The notes beneath the pieces were generated by a model, which did not search any database, was not told the DNA's origin, and saw nothing but the letters and a program-made list of their open reading frames with translations. Of a stretch of 19,959 nt of DNA, positions 6,439-14,350 are shown piece by piece; position 1 is the first letter of the stretch, and the number at the start of each line of letters is the position of its first letter. Where the stretch lies: NCBI GenBank assembly GCA_034664165.1, contig JAXDIE010000040.1, forward strand, positions 1 to 19,959, read 5' to 3'. Source of the stretch: JACCVG01 sp034664165 (lineage in GTDB: Bacteria > Actinomycetota > Thermoleophilia > Solirubrobacterales > Thermoleophilaceae). The position numbers and the translations under genes were made by a program.

Positions 6439-7461
6439 GTGCAGGAGTCAGCCGGCCCGCGCTTGGGCGCCACTCTCTCGCCCCAGGGGCTGAAGCCGCC
6501 AGGGGACTGCGATCGCCCCCTCGAGCGCTTCATCGTCGAGCGCGCGTTGGCCGGCACCGCGCCCGGCGCGCACGGCGACGGGCGGACAATCGCCCTGGTC
6601 ATCGAGGGCGGCGGGATGGGCGGCTCCGTGTCCGCCGGAATGTGCCTGGTGCTCGAGGCGCTCGGGCTGGTGAACGCCTTCGACATGGTGGTGGCGTGCT
6701 CTTCGGGCGCGCTCAACGGCGCCTGGACCGCCGCGGGCCAGTCCGCGCAGGGCACCACCAACTACATCGACCTGGCCACGCGCGAGTTCATGAACCCGTG
6801 GCGCCTGGCAATCGGGCGCGCGCCCATCGACTTCTCCCTTCTGTTCGAGCGGGTGGCGGTGCACCGCAAGCCCATCCTGGCCGCGGGCAGGGCCGCCGGC
6901 CCGCGCTTCTTCTGCCTGGCCACGTCTGTCACGACCGGCAAGGTCCGGGCGTTCGGTGACTTCAAGTCCAACGAGGAGCTGCTCCGGGCCGTGCGGGCCA
7001 GCTGCACGCTCCCGGTGCTCGGCGGCCCGCCCATCGAGATCGACGGCGACCGCTGGGTTGACGGCGGCCTGATCGAGTCGATGCCATACGCCTCGGCCTT
7101 CGGCCTGGGGGCGACCCACGCACTGGTGCTGCGATCGCGCGAGGCCGGCTACCGCAAGGCGCCGTACGGCCGGCTCGAGCTGGCGGTGGTGCGCTGGAAG
7201 CAGCGTGAGCTGCTCGAGGGGGTCCGCGCGCGTCCTGGCCTCTACAACGCCGAGGCCCAGGTGCTCGAGGATGCTATGGCCGCGGGCCGGGAGGACCTGG
7301 TTCAGATAACGCCCTCGAGTGCCGAGGACCGGGTCGACCAGATGGAGCGGCGCCACGAGAAGATCACGGCCGGCGTGCGGGCCGGGGCCGCCGCTGCCGG
7401 GAAAGTCTTCGCGAACGAGCCCGTCGACGTGCTCTGGCGGCCGGTGGCCTACACGGCCTAG
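6439..7461 (+). CDS. Patatin-like phospholipase (acyl hydrolase)
   Basis: A 340-residue predicted serine acyl hydrolase of the patatin/RssA type acting on phospholipid or other acyl esters. The oxyanion-hole motif EGGGMGGSVSAG is at 56-67. The nucleophile elbow is ACSSG at 86-90 with Ser88; the family consensus is GxSxG, so the first Gly is Ala here. The dyad Asp is Asp208 in VDGG (207-210). No signal peptide or transmembrane segment is evident, so it is probably cytosolic or peripheral. The GTG at 6439 fits a TAGTGT hexamer 7 nt upstream; longer in-frame versions would run into the divergent GNAT gene. Its stop codon overlaps the stop of the convergent cyclase-SCP2 gene by 4 nt. Confidence 0.88.
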   Translation: MQESAGPRLGATLSPQGLKPPGDCDRPLERFIVERALAGTAPGAHGDGRTIALVIEGGGMGGSVSAGMCLVLEALGLVNAFDMVVACSSGALNGAWTAAGQSAQGTTNYIDLATREFMNPWRLAIGRAPIDFSLLFERVAVHRKPILAAGRAAGPRFFCLATSVTTGKVRAFGDFKSNEELLRAVRASCTLPVLGGPPIEIDGDRWVDGGLIESMPYASAFGLGATHALVLRSREAGYRKAPYGRLELAVVRWKQRELLEGVRARPGLYNAEAQVLEDAMAAGREDLVQITPSSAEDRVDQMERRHEKITAGVRAGAAAAGKVFANEPVDVLWRPVAYTA

Positions 7462-10400
7462 CCGATCTCGAGCGGCTCTTCGCCGCCGAACAGCTCCACG
7501 AGGCGCGTGCTCAGCAGGATGTCGCCGTCGACCTCGATCCGCTTCTCGACCCACATCGTCACGGGGTTGGACAGGCCGGCCACGACCCTGATCAGGTCGG
7601 GCAGCGGCGCGTGGATCGTGGCCGCCGGAGCCTTGGCGGTGCGGTGCCTCGCCGTTGCCTTCGTCGAGGTGATCTGGATGGTCCACCAGTCGCTTGTGCG
7701 AGCCGTGCCCGAGGCGGTCTGCTGCCAGACCTCGAATGAGATCTCGCCCTCGAACCCGAGCGCCATGCGCGGCTGGAAGCCCTGCGCCATCCCTGAGAAC
7801 AGGCCGCGGAGCGCCAGCTTGGATCCGAAGCGGCGCTCGATGTCCTCATCGGAGGCATCGCCGACGATACGCCCGAGGCTGGCACGGCCACGGGTCGAGA
7901 TCGCGGCCTTGACGTCGTCCCGGCGGCGACGGCGGCGCTGGGCGTGCACGTGAGGGTCATCGCCGGTGATGAGGATCTGCACGGCGTCGATGCGGTGGTC
8001 GATTCCGCCGAGATCGTGGCTGGCCGTCACGGCGCGCGCCGCGGCCAGCAGGCGTTGGGCGGCGACGATGTCCTCGGGGGTGCCGCGAAGCACGTGGACC
8101 CGCGCCTGATCACATCTGGTCATGGCCAGTGCGGGAATCGAGCCCACGCGTTCCTCCAGCTCCGCGGCCTTCGCCAGGAACGCGTCGGCCTCGTCGAGCC
8201 GGCCCATCACGGTGCAGAGCACCCCGAGCCCGCGGTCGACCGAGCCGGCGGCCGCGCACATCGCGCCGAGCATCACGTAGCGGCCCGAGCAGGGCAGGAG
8301 CAGCTCGTACAGCTCGGCGGCGCGTTCGCTGTCCTCGAGGAAGGCACACACGTCGGCCAGCAGGTGGACCGTGCTCAGCCAGAACACGTCGTCGGAGATG
8401 TCGCGGAAGCCGTTCACCGCCAGGCGCTCGAACTCGCGCTTTGCCTCCGGCACCAGCCCCATCTCGGCGTAGATGGTGGCCAGGCCGCTGCGGAAGGCGA
8501 AGATCGAGGCGAAGTGCGACGTCATGGCCTTCGAGCCGGCATGGGTCTCGGCGATTCTGCCCTGGAGCAGCCGCAGCATCAGCGACTGCGGCGCGAACAA
8601 CTCGGCGGCACAGGGGTTGTCGCTCTTCTGGCCGCTGTCGAGCGCCTCCCACATGCGGGCCTCGGCGGCGTCGAGGTCGCCGACCATGATGCCCTGGGCA
8701 CTCTCGAAGAGGGTGTAGAACCACGTGTAGTACGGCTGGTGGAGCTCCTCGACGAGCATCCGGCAGGTTTCGAGGATCGGAGCGGTCGCTTCGATCTCGC
8801 CCTCCTCGTACATCGCGGCCGCCAGCCAAAGGCGGCTCTCGAGGCGAAGGGTTGCGACGCCGGTGCGGTCGGCCACCTCCACGTTCTCCCGGCCCCGCGC
8901 CAGCCGCTCATCCAGGTTGCCCCGGCGCGTGCAGGCCAGCCACGTGTCGCTGAGGATCCTCGCGAGCAGCGCGTCATCGCCGGTCATGCGGGCCAGGATG
9001 ATGGCCTCGCGCGCAAGCTTCTCGCCGTGGTCGCGCTCCTCGGAGAAGAGAACCGCTGATCCCAGCCGGCCCATCAGGCGGGCTCGCAACGGCGGGTCGT
9101 CGGACCCCAGCAGCTCGAGGGAGCGGCGCAGCGTGCTGATCAGCACGGAGTCGGTGATGCCGCCCTCGAGCGGCAGGCCCAGGCGCCCGCCCACCCCGAG
9201 CGCGGCGCGGGCCAGCAGGTGCGGGCGCGCAAGCTGCTCCGCCAGCCCCGCGGCCTCGCGGAAGGAGTCGCGGGCCTGTCCGTACTCGCCCGAGTTCCAG
9301 AGGTTCTCGCCCAGCTCGAGCAGGAGCTCGCACTGGCGTTCTTTGTCGGTGTCCTTGAGGCGGAGGCCGTTCAGGGCCCGCCGGTACTGGGTGGCCGCCT
9401 GCTCGTATGCCAGCTGCTCGCTGGCCCGTGCGCCGGCTTCGGCGGCGTAGCCGATTGCCTTCTCCAGCACCTGCGTGCCGCTGGCGGCCTCGAAGTAGTG
9501 ATGGGCAAGATCGGGCAGCATCTCGCCGTCCTCGCCCTCGGGCATGTTCTCGATGGCTTCCGCGATCAGCTCGTGGAAGCGCGCACGACGCGTGGCGGTC
9601 AGGCTGGCGTAGAGCGTTTCCCGGACCAGCGCGTGGGAGAAGCTGTAGACCCCCAGGCGGCCGCGTGACTCGACCAGGAGGCGAGCCGCGTTTGCCTCCT
9701 CGAGCTGTTCGTTCAGCTCATCGAGCGGCGTGTCGACCACCTGCTCAAGCAGCTTGGCCTGGAAGTCCCGGCCCACCACGGCGGCCACCGCCAGGGTGCG
9801 CTGGGTGGGCTCGCTCAGGTTGGCCAGGCGGCTCTCGATGACGGCACGGATCCCCTCGGGGATGCCGGTCGAGGCCACGAGGCCCTCGGCGTCGAGCTTG
9901 CCCTGCCGTTCATGGATCGCCCCCGAGGCCAACAGGTGGCGCAGGACCTCCTCGACGAAGAAGGGATGGCCCTCGGTCTCCTGCCACACCGTGTGCGCCA
10001 GCCCGGAGGGCGGGGCCTGGCCGGCCCACGCCTCGATCATGTTGGCCACTGCCTCCTCGTCCAGGCCGTCCAAGTCGATCCGGTTGAACAACCGGTCGCG
10101 GTGCAGATCGGTGATCAGCGCGCTCAGCGGATGGCTGGGCCCGACCTCGACGTTGCGGTAGGTGCCCACCACGAGCAACGAGGAGCCCGACGTGGCCCTG
10201 ATGATGTGGCGAAGGACCAGCAGGGTGGCCTGATCAGCCCAGTGGAGGTCGTCCAGGACGAGCACCACCGGCTTGCCCTCGCCCATCCCGTTGAACAGCG
10301 CGAGCAGTGCCTCGAACAGGCGATAGCGCTCGGTCTCGGGATCCTCACTCGGCTGGTCGACGATCGCCACCCGGCGGCTGAGAGCGGGCAGCAGCCGCGC

Positions 10401-11321
10401 CAGCGACGCCAGATGCTCGCGCCGCTGGGCCTGGAGCACCGACGCCGGCCCGTGCTCGATGAAGTGGCCGACGGCCTCGAGGAACGGCTGGAAGGAGATG
10501 ATTCCTCCCTCGTCGGACCTGCCGAAGAGAACGGTTGCCCCACGTTCGGCGGCCAGCTCGGCGATCTCGGCCGAGAGCCGCGTCTTGCCGATCCCGGGCT
10601 CGCCGGCCAGCAGGACCAGCTTGCGCTCTCCCTCCTCCGCGGCGCCCAGGTAAGCGCGCAGGCGCTCGAACTCGACCTCGCGGCCCATCAGCTTCTTGGA
10701 GCCAAAGCCGGCCAGAACCTCCGGGAGCGGCACGGCGCCGGCTTCCTCCCCCGCCTGGGCCGGGGTCGTGGCAGGTGAGGGGGCGGCTGCGTGGGCGGCG
10801 CCGGAGGCCCAGCTCAGCTCGACCGTCGGAACCGGGTCGGCCAGGCCCTTCAGCGACAGGGAGCCGCGGTCCATGAAGGCGAACTCCGCCTGCGTGGCGA
10901 TCTGCTTGCGGGTATTGAGGGACATCAGGATCTGCGCGGGCTCCGCGCGGTCGCACAGGCGGCTGGCCACCACCACCGTTGTGCCGAAGTAGTCACGGCC
11001 CTCGTCGTTGATCGCGCGGCCGTGGTGCAGGCCCACGCGCAGCCCCAGGCGCCGCTCGGGCTCGGAGTCGTTGTGGCGCGCGATGCCCTCCTGCATCGCG
11101 ACGGCGCAGGCGGCGCCGGCTCCAGGCTCCTCGAAGACCACCATCAGGCCGTCGCCCAGGCTCTTGACCTCTTCACCCCCGTGCGAGGAGATGGCCTCTC
11201 GAAGGATGCTGAAGTGTCTGCGCCTGAGGACGTCTGCGGCGTCGTCGCCCAGACGGCTCAAAATCTCTGTTGATCCCGCGAGGTCCGTGAAAAGGACGCT
11301 GACGGGGGCACTTCCGGCCAT
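7458..11321 (-). CDS. Class III cyclase / AAA (STAND-type) ATPase / TPR-like / SCP2 fusion protein
   Basis: A 1287-residue, probably cytosolic signalling protein; no membrane segment is seen. Residues about 6-172 form a class III nucleotidyl cyclase domain: metal residues Asp13 (FTDLAGST) and Asp57 (KSLGDG), and ATP-selecting Lys53 and Asp110. Transition-state Arg121 is kept, but the partner Asn position is Val117. Residues about 210-500 are an ATPase with Walker A GEPGIGKT (240-247), Walker B VVLVLDD (352-358) and GTYRN (386-390). Residues about 570-1120 are helical and TPR-like. Residues about 1170-1287 match SCP2: GFEGEISFEVW, an ATI strand, DLIRVVAG, NP and a final VDGD with LVELFGG. The first three modules are common in actinobacterial ATP-binding regulators; the SCP2 tail is unusual to me. 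ATG 11321 is preferred over ATG 11333 because GGGAG lies 5 nt before it. Confidence 0.88.
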   Translation of the reverse strand: MAGSAPVSVLFTDLAGSTEILSRLGDDAADVLRRRHFSILREAISSHGGEEVKSLGDGLMVVFEEPGAGAACAVAMQEGIARHNDSEPERRLGLRVGLHHGRAINDEGRDYFGTTVVVASRLCDRAEPAQILMSLNTRKQIATQAEFAFMDRGSLSLKGLADPVPTVELSWASGAAHAAAPSPATTPAQAGEEAGAVPLPEVLAGFGSKKLMGREVEFERLRAYLGAAEEGERKLVLLAGEPGIGKTRLSAEIAELAAERGATVLFGRSDEGGIISFQPFLEAVGHFIEHGPASVLQAQRREHLASLARLLPALSRRVAIVDQPSEDPETERYRLFEALLALFNGMGEGKPVVLVLDDLHWADQATLLVLRHIIRATSGSSLLVVGTYRNVEVGPSHPLSALITDLHRDRLFNRIDLDGLDEEAVANMIEAWAGQAPPSGLAHTVWQETEGHPFFVEEVLRHLLASGAIHERQGKLDAEGLVASTGIPEGIRAVIESRLANLSEPTQRTLAVAAVVGRDFQAKLLEQVVDTPLDELNEQLEEANAARLLVESRGRLGVYSFSHALVRETLYASLTATRRARFHELIAEAIENMPEGEDGEMLPDLAHHYFEAASGTQVLEKAIGYAAEAGARASEQLAYEQAATQYRRALNGLRLKDTDKERQCELLLELGENLWNSGEYGQARDSFREAAGLAEQLARPHLLARAALGVGGRLGLPLEGGITDSVLISTLRRSLELLGSDDPPLRARLMGRLGSAVLFSEERDHGEKLAREAIILARMTGDDALLARILSDTWLACTRRGNLDERLARGRENVEVADRTGVATLRLESRLWLAAAMYEEGEIEATAPILETCRMLVEELHQPYYTWFYTLFESAQGIMVGDLDAAEARMWEALDSGQKSDNPCAAELFAPQSLMLRLLQGRIAETHAGSKAMTSHFASIFAFRSGLATIYAEMGLVPEAKREFERLAVNGFRDISDDVFWLSTVHLLADVCAFLEDSERAAELYELLLPCSGRYVMLGAMCAAAGSVDRGLGVLCTVMGRLDEADAFLAKAAELEERVGSIPALAMTRCDQARVHVLRGTPEDIVAAQRLLAAARAVTASHDLGGIDHRIDAVQILITGDDPHVHAQRRRRRRDDVKAAISTRGRASLGRIVGDASDEDIERRFGSKLALRGLFSGMAQGFQPRMALGFEGEISFEVWQQTASGTARTSDWWTIQITSTKATARHRTAKAPAATIHAPLPDLIRVVAGLSNPVTMWVEKRIEVDGDILLSTRLVELFGGEEPLEIG

Positions 11322-11326
11322 TCGAG

Positions 11327-11331
11327 CTCCC
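11327..11331 (-). promoter_or_regulatory. Ribosome binding site deciding the cyclase-SCP2 start
   Basis: On the minus strand GGGAG is followed by 5 nt (CTCGA) and then the ATG at 11321. For the alternative ATG at 11333 the purine-rich ACGGGA directly abuts the start codon, which is poor spacing. Confidence 0.5.
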
Positions 11332-11355
11332 ATTCCCGTCGGCTTTGCGCGACAA

Positions 11356-11361
11356 AGAATA
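11356..11361 (-). promoter_or_regulatory. Candidate -10 element of the cyclase-SCP2 gene
   Basis: TATTCT on the minus strand is the most AT-rich hexamer in the gap between trhA and this gene. It predicts a start near 11349 and a leader of about 28 nt containing the GGGAG site, unlike the leaderless starts elsewhere in the window. No clear -35 box is seen; the -35/spacer zone is occupied by a 12-bp palindrome. Confidence 0.4.
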
Positions 11362-11365
11362 GGAG

Positions 11366-11377
11366 ACGGCCGGCCGT
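11366..11377. promoter_or_regulatory. Perfect 12-bp palindrome in the cyclase-SCP2 promoter
   Basis: ACGGCCGGCCGT is its own reverse complement. It lies 4 bp upstream of the -10-like hexamer, in the -10/-35 spacer, which is a classic repressor position. GC-rich DNA yields GGCCGGCC by chance fairly often, so the operator reading is tentative. Confidence 0.35.
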
Positions 11378-11379
11378 TT

Positions 11380-11401
11380 GACCGTGAGTCAGGTCACGGT
11401 C
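11380..11401. repeat. Perfect 8-bp inverted repeat across the trhA stop codon
   Basis: GACCGTGA (11380-11387) and TCACGGTC (11394-11401) are exact inverted repeats around GTCAGG. The trhA TGA (11391 to 11389, minus strand) lies in the loop. As RNA it would be a hairpin at the 3' end of trhA, without a following U-tract. As DNA it is an operator-like dyad upstream of the cyclase-SCP2 promoter. Confidence 0.5.
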
Positions 11402-12033
11402 CGGGCCACCGGCAGAACGAACAGCGCCACATCCAGGAAAGACGTCGCTGCGGCCGCGATCACGAAGAGGTGGAAGACGTCGTGGTAGCCGAAGGTGCCG
11501 GGCAGCGGGTTGGGCCGCTCCACGGCGTACACGACTGCCCCCGCCAGATAGAGGGCACACGCGGCAACGGCCAGCCACACCGCTCCGCTACCCAGGGTGG
11601 CGGCCACGTTCGGCATGGCGAACGCGCCAACAGACCCCACGGCGCCGAACGCCACAACGGAGAGCACCTTGGGGGCACCCGGGAACGCGATTGCGAACAG
11701 GATGCCGAGGATCGTGGCCGCCAGGACCGGAGCCACGAGCTGGTCCTGACCCGAGTAGACGGCCAGCGGCAGGACCGTGCCGCCCACCAGGAGGAAGATC
11801 GCGGCGCGGTCGATCTTGCGCATCCGTGCCCGGGCGGCCGGAGTCCACTTGACTGGGTGGTAGAGCACGCTGGTGACGAACATCGCCGTGAGGGCGAGGG
11901 TGTAGGCCCCGATCACCAGGCGCCAGCGCGAATCCTGCACCTCGAGTGTGAGGAGCAGTCCGGCGACGGCGGAGATCGGGAGGGCGATCACATGGCTGAT
12001 CCCCGCCATCCGGGTCTTCCGCGGGTCGGTCAT
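11389..12033 (-). CDS. trhA: Hemolysin III / TrhA (PAQR-type) integral membrane protein
   Basis: A 214-residue polytopic membrane protein with about seven hydrophobic helices. Conserved PAQR/hemolysin III residues are visible: His14 in AGISH, TSVLYH with His59, KIDRAAIFLLVGGT with Asp75 (the family usually has DHxxIFLLIAGT), and FGYHDVFHLFVI with His184 and His188. These His/Asp residues form the metal site in PAQR proteins. Bacterial members have been linked to membrane-energetics homeostasis; the hemolysin name is historical. The ATG at 12033 is preferred because it forms an ATGA overlap with the rarA stop and places the first helix normally. A longer in-frame version reaching 12375 would run inside rarA. 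It is translated downstream of rarA, probably from one mRNA. Confidence 0.88.
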   Translation of the reverse strand: MTDPRKTRMAGISHVIALPISAVAGLLLTLEVQDSRWRLVIGAYTLALTAMFVTSVLYHPVKWTPAARARMRKIDRAAIFLLVGGTVLPLAVYSGQDQLVAPVLAATILGILFAIAFPGAPKVLSVVAFGAVGSVGAFAMPNVAATLGSGAVWLAVAACALYLAGAVVYAVERPNPLPGTFGYHDVFHLFVIAAAATSFLDVALFVLPVARTVT

Positions 12034-13370
12034 CGATCTGGCCGGCCCCGGCGCTTGCGGAGCTCCTTCAGGTGCTCCTTCATGGCGCCTTCCTCGCCGT
12101 GGTCGGTGAGCTCCACGAACTGCTGGCCGATCGCCTCCGGCGGCATCAGCTCCTGGTCGGCGATCGAGTCGGCGTGGTCGTGCGGGTAGTCGTAGCCCTG
12201 GCCGCGGCCCAGCTGCTTGGCACCGGGGGAGCCCGAGCTGCGCAGATACGCCGGGATCTCGGGAAGGCCGTGTTCCTGGACCCACGCTCGGGCGCGGCCG
12301 ATGGAGGCCTTTGCCGAAGGCGACTTGGGTGCCAGGGCCAGATACATGGCCGCCTGGGAGAGGTTCAGCGCGCACTCGGGCATGCCGACGTGCTCCACGG
12401 CCGCCGCGGCTGCCACCGCCAGCTCGAGCGCCCGGGGGTCGGCGTTGCCGATGTCCTCACTGGCGAAGATCACCATGCGGCGCGCGATGAAGCGCGGGTC
12501 CTCGCCGCCCTCCAGCATCACCGCCAGGTAGAGCATCGACGCATCCGGGTCCGAGCCGCGTGTGGCCTTGATCCAGGCCGAGATCACGTCGTAATGGGCG
12601 TCGCCGCGGCGGTCGTAGAGCACGGCGCTGCGCTGCAGGGCATCCTCGGCCAGCTCGATGGTCACCGGGTCCTTCCCGGCGGTGCGGGCCGCCAGCTCGA
12701 GCGCGGCCAGCGCTGTGCGCGCGTCGCCCGCCGCGCGGGCGGCAAGGAACTCGATGGCTGCGTCATCCGCCTTGGCGGCGCCGGCCAGGCCGCGGGGGTC
12801 CTCCAGCGCGCGCCGGAGGAGCGCCTCGACCTGCTCGGCGGTGAGCGGGCGCAGCTCGTACACGCGACAACGGGAGATGAGCGCCGAGTTCACCTCGAAG
12901 TAGGGGTTCTCTGTGGTCGCCCCGATCAGCGTGACCAGGCCTTCCTCCACCGCCGGCAGGAGGGCGTCCTGCTGGGCCTTGTTGAAGCGGTGGATCTCGT
13001 CGAGGAACAGGATCGTCGCCCGCCCGTCGTTTCGGCGGCGGTGCTCGGCGCGGTCGATGACCGCCCTCACCTCGGCCTTGCCGGCGGTCACCGCCGAGAT
13101 CTCCTCGAACGCTGCGGCGCCGGCGTTGGCCGTGAGCCGGGCCAGAGTGGTCTTCCCCGTCCCGGGAGGGCCGTAAAGGATCATCGAGTGCGGGTGACCC
13201 TCGTCGATCGCCTGCCTCAGGGCCGAGCCCGGAGCCAGCAGGTGCTCCTGCCCGGTGAGCTCTTCCAGGGTCGCCGGCCGCATGCGCACCGCCAGCGGCT
13301 GGTCCGCAGTCGGCACGGCCGTCTTCGCCCTGCCGCTCGTGCCGTCTTCGGGGCCGAAAAGAGTGTCCAT
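12030..13370 (-). CDS. rarA: Replication-associated recombination protein A (RarA/MgsA), AAA+ ATPase
   Basis: A 446-residue clamp-loader-like AAA+ ATPase that acts at stalled replication forks. Key motifs are LAVRMRPATLEELTGQEHL (26-44), Walker A GPPGTGKT (67-74), Walker B ILFLDE (120-125) followed by IHRFNKAQQD, sensor 1 GATTENP (150-156) and the SALISRC segment (162-168) with the likely arginine finger Arg167. The C-terminal half carries the family tetramerisation region with RGSDPDASMLYLAVMLEGGEDP split across it, and a late YDYPHD-like segment (QGYDYPHDH). Length is normal for the family. The first residues MDTLFG resemble the clamp-interacting N-terminus of many RarA proteins. It is the first gene of a two-gene unit with trhA and is divergent from the SDR at 13415. 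Confidence 0.95.
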   Translation of the reverse strand: MDTLFGPEDGTSGRAKTAVPTADQPLAVRMRPATLEELTGQEHLLAPGSALRQAIDEGHPHSMILYGPPGTGKTTLARLTANAGAAAFEEISAVTAGKAEVRAVIDRAEHRRRNDGRATILFLDEIHRFNKAQQDALLPAVEEGLVTLIGATTENPYFEVNSALISRCRVYELRPLTAEQVEALLRRALEDPRGLAGAAKADDAAIEFLAARAAGDARTALAALELAARTAGKDPVTIELAEDALQRSAVLYDRRGDAHYDVISAWIKATRGSDPDASMLYLAVMLEGGEDPRFIARRMVIFASEDIGNADPRALELAVAAAAAVEHVGMPECALNLSQAAMYLALAPKSPSAKASIGRARAWVQEHGLPEIPAYLRSSGSPGAKQLGRGQGYDYPHDHADSIADQELMPPEAIGQQFVELTDHGEEGAMKEHLKELRKRRGRPDR

Positions 13371-13376
13371 GGGCCG

Positions 13377-13382
13377 ATTGTC
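13377..13382 (-). promoter_or_regulatory. Weak candidate -10 element of rarA
   Basis: GACAAT on the minus strand ends 6 nt before the rarA ATG at 13370. It differs from TANNNT at the first position. The spacing matches the other apparent leaderless starts, and CGGCCC between it and the ATG is not a ribosome binding site. Confidence 0.28.
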
Positions 13383-13401
13383 CCCGACTCGCGCGCTCGT
13401 C

Positions 13402-13407
13402 TACGGT
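13402..13407 (+). promoter_or_regulatory. Candidate -10 element of the 13415 operon
   Basis: TACGGT ends 7 nt before the ATG at 13415. The intervening TCAGCGC has no Shine-Dalgarno character. The divergent rarA promoter is within 44 bp, so the two polymerase sites nearly overlap. Confidence 0.4.
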
Positions 13408-13414
13408 TCAGCGC

Positions 13415-14350
13415 ATGAGGATCTTCTTCGCGGGCGCCTCCGGCGTGATCGGCAGGCGCCTTCTGCCGATGCTGATCGAGGCAGGGCATGAGGTGACCGC
13501 CATGACCAGCTCTCCCGATCGGCAGGCCGCCCTGGAGGAGGCCGGCGCCAAGGCGGTGCTGTGCGATGTCTTCGACGCCGACCGCCTGCGTGATGCCGTG
13601 GCCGCGGCCGCGCCCCAGGTGGTCATGCATCAGCTCACCAAGCTCCCGGCCACCATAAGCACGCGGAGGCTCGAGGAGACCTATGCCCCCAACGACCGCA
13701 TCCGGCGCGAGGGCACGGCCAACCTGGTGGCGGCCGCCACCGCTGCCGGCGCCCGGCGGATCGTCGCCCAGAGCATCGCGTTCGCATACGCGCCCGTCGA
13801 TGGCGTTGTCAGCGAGCGCGCACCGCTGGCGATCGACGCCGCCGAGCCGTGGGGCGGCTCGGTCCGGGCCGTGCAGGAGCTGGAGACGCGCGTGACAGGC
13901 GGGGCCGATCTGGAGGGCGTGGCCCTGCGCTACGGGTTCTTCTATGGACCGGGCACGGCATACGCGCCCGACGGCCAGCGTGGCCAGGAGGTGGCCAAGC
14001 GCCGCTTCCCGCTGATCGGCGACGGCTCCGGCATCACTCCCTTCATCCACGTCGACGACGCTGCGGCCGCGGCAGTGGCCGCGCTGGAGGGCGGCAAGCC
14101 GGGTATCTACAACGTGGTGGACGACGAACCGGCTCCGGCCGGTGACTGGCTTCCGGCCTATGCCGAAGCACTTGGGGCCAAGGCGCCGCGGCGCGTGCCG
14201 GCCAGGATTGTCCGGATGGCTGCGGGCGAGGCCATCACCGTGCTGGCCACCAACCCTGCTCGCCCGGCGAACCACGCGTTCAAGGAGGCCTTCGGTTGGG
14301 AGCCCAAGTACCCCTCCTGGCGCCAGGGCTTCCGCGAGGCGATCGGCTGA
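13415..14350 (+). CDS. Atypical SDR-family NAD(P)-binding protein lacking YxxxK
   Basis: A 311-residue Rossmann-fold protein of the NAD-dependent epimerase/dehydratase superfamily. The glycine motif AGASGVIG (6-13) is intact, the NVVDDE-type late strand is present (YNVVDDEPAP), and TPFIHVDDAAAA (208-219) is typical of extended SDRs. The catalytic YxxxK position instead reads WGGSV at 146-150, so both Tyr and Lys appear to be replaced. A conserved-looking AQSIAFAYAP (118-127) takes the place of the active-site Ser strand. It may bind a nucleotide or act by another mechanism, like atypical SDRs of the NmrA/a5 type. Its TGA overlaps the ATG of the downstream peptidase (TGATG at 14348-14352), so the two are probably co-translated. 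No substrate can be named. Confidence 0.83.
   Translation: MRIFFAGASGVIGRRLLPMLIEAGHEVTAMTSSPDRQAALEEAGAKAVLCDVFDADRLRDAVAAAAPQVVMHQLTKLPATISTRRLEETYAPNDRIRREGTANLVAAATAAGARRIVAQSIAFAYAPVDGVVSERAPLAIDAAEPWGGSVRAVQELETRVTGGADLEGVALRYGFFYGPGTAYAPDGQRGQEVAKRRFPLIGDGSGITPFIHVDDAAAAAVAALEGGKPGIYNVVDDEPAPAGDWLPAYAEALGAKAPRRVPARIVRMAAGEAITVLATNPARPANHAFKEAFGWEPKYPSWRQGFREAIG

Noticed and set aside
7458..11321. The STAND-like protein as part of an antiphage defence island
   Set aside because: There is no nuclease, protease, TIR or other effector domain, no mobile-element genes and no defence neighbours; the surroundings are metabolic and housekeeping genes.
11389..12375. 328-residue version of the TrhA protein starting inside rarA
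   Set aside because: The extra 114 residues are Arg/Pro/Gly-rich shadow of rarA; ATG 12033 with its ATGA overlap gives a normal-length PAQR protein.
12072..13418. 448-residue plus-strand frame opposite rarA
   Set aside because: The rarA gene on the other strand has all AAA+ motifs at normal length; the antisense frame has no domain features.
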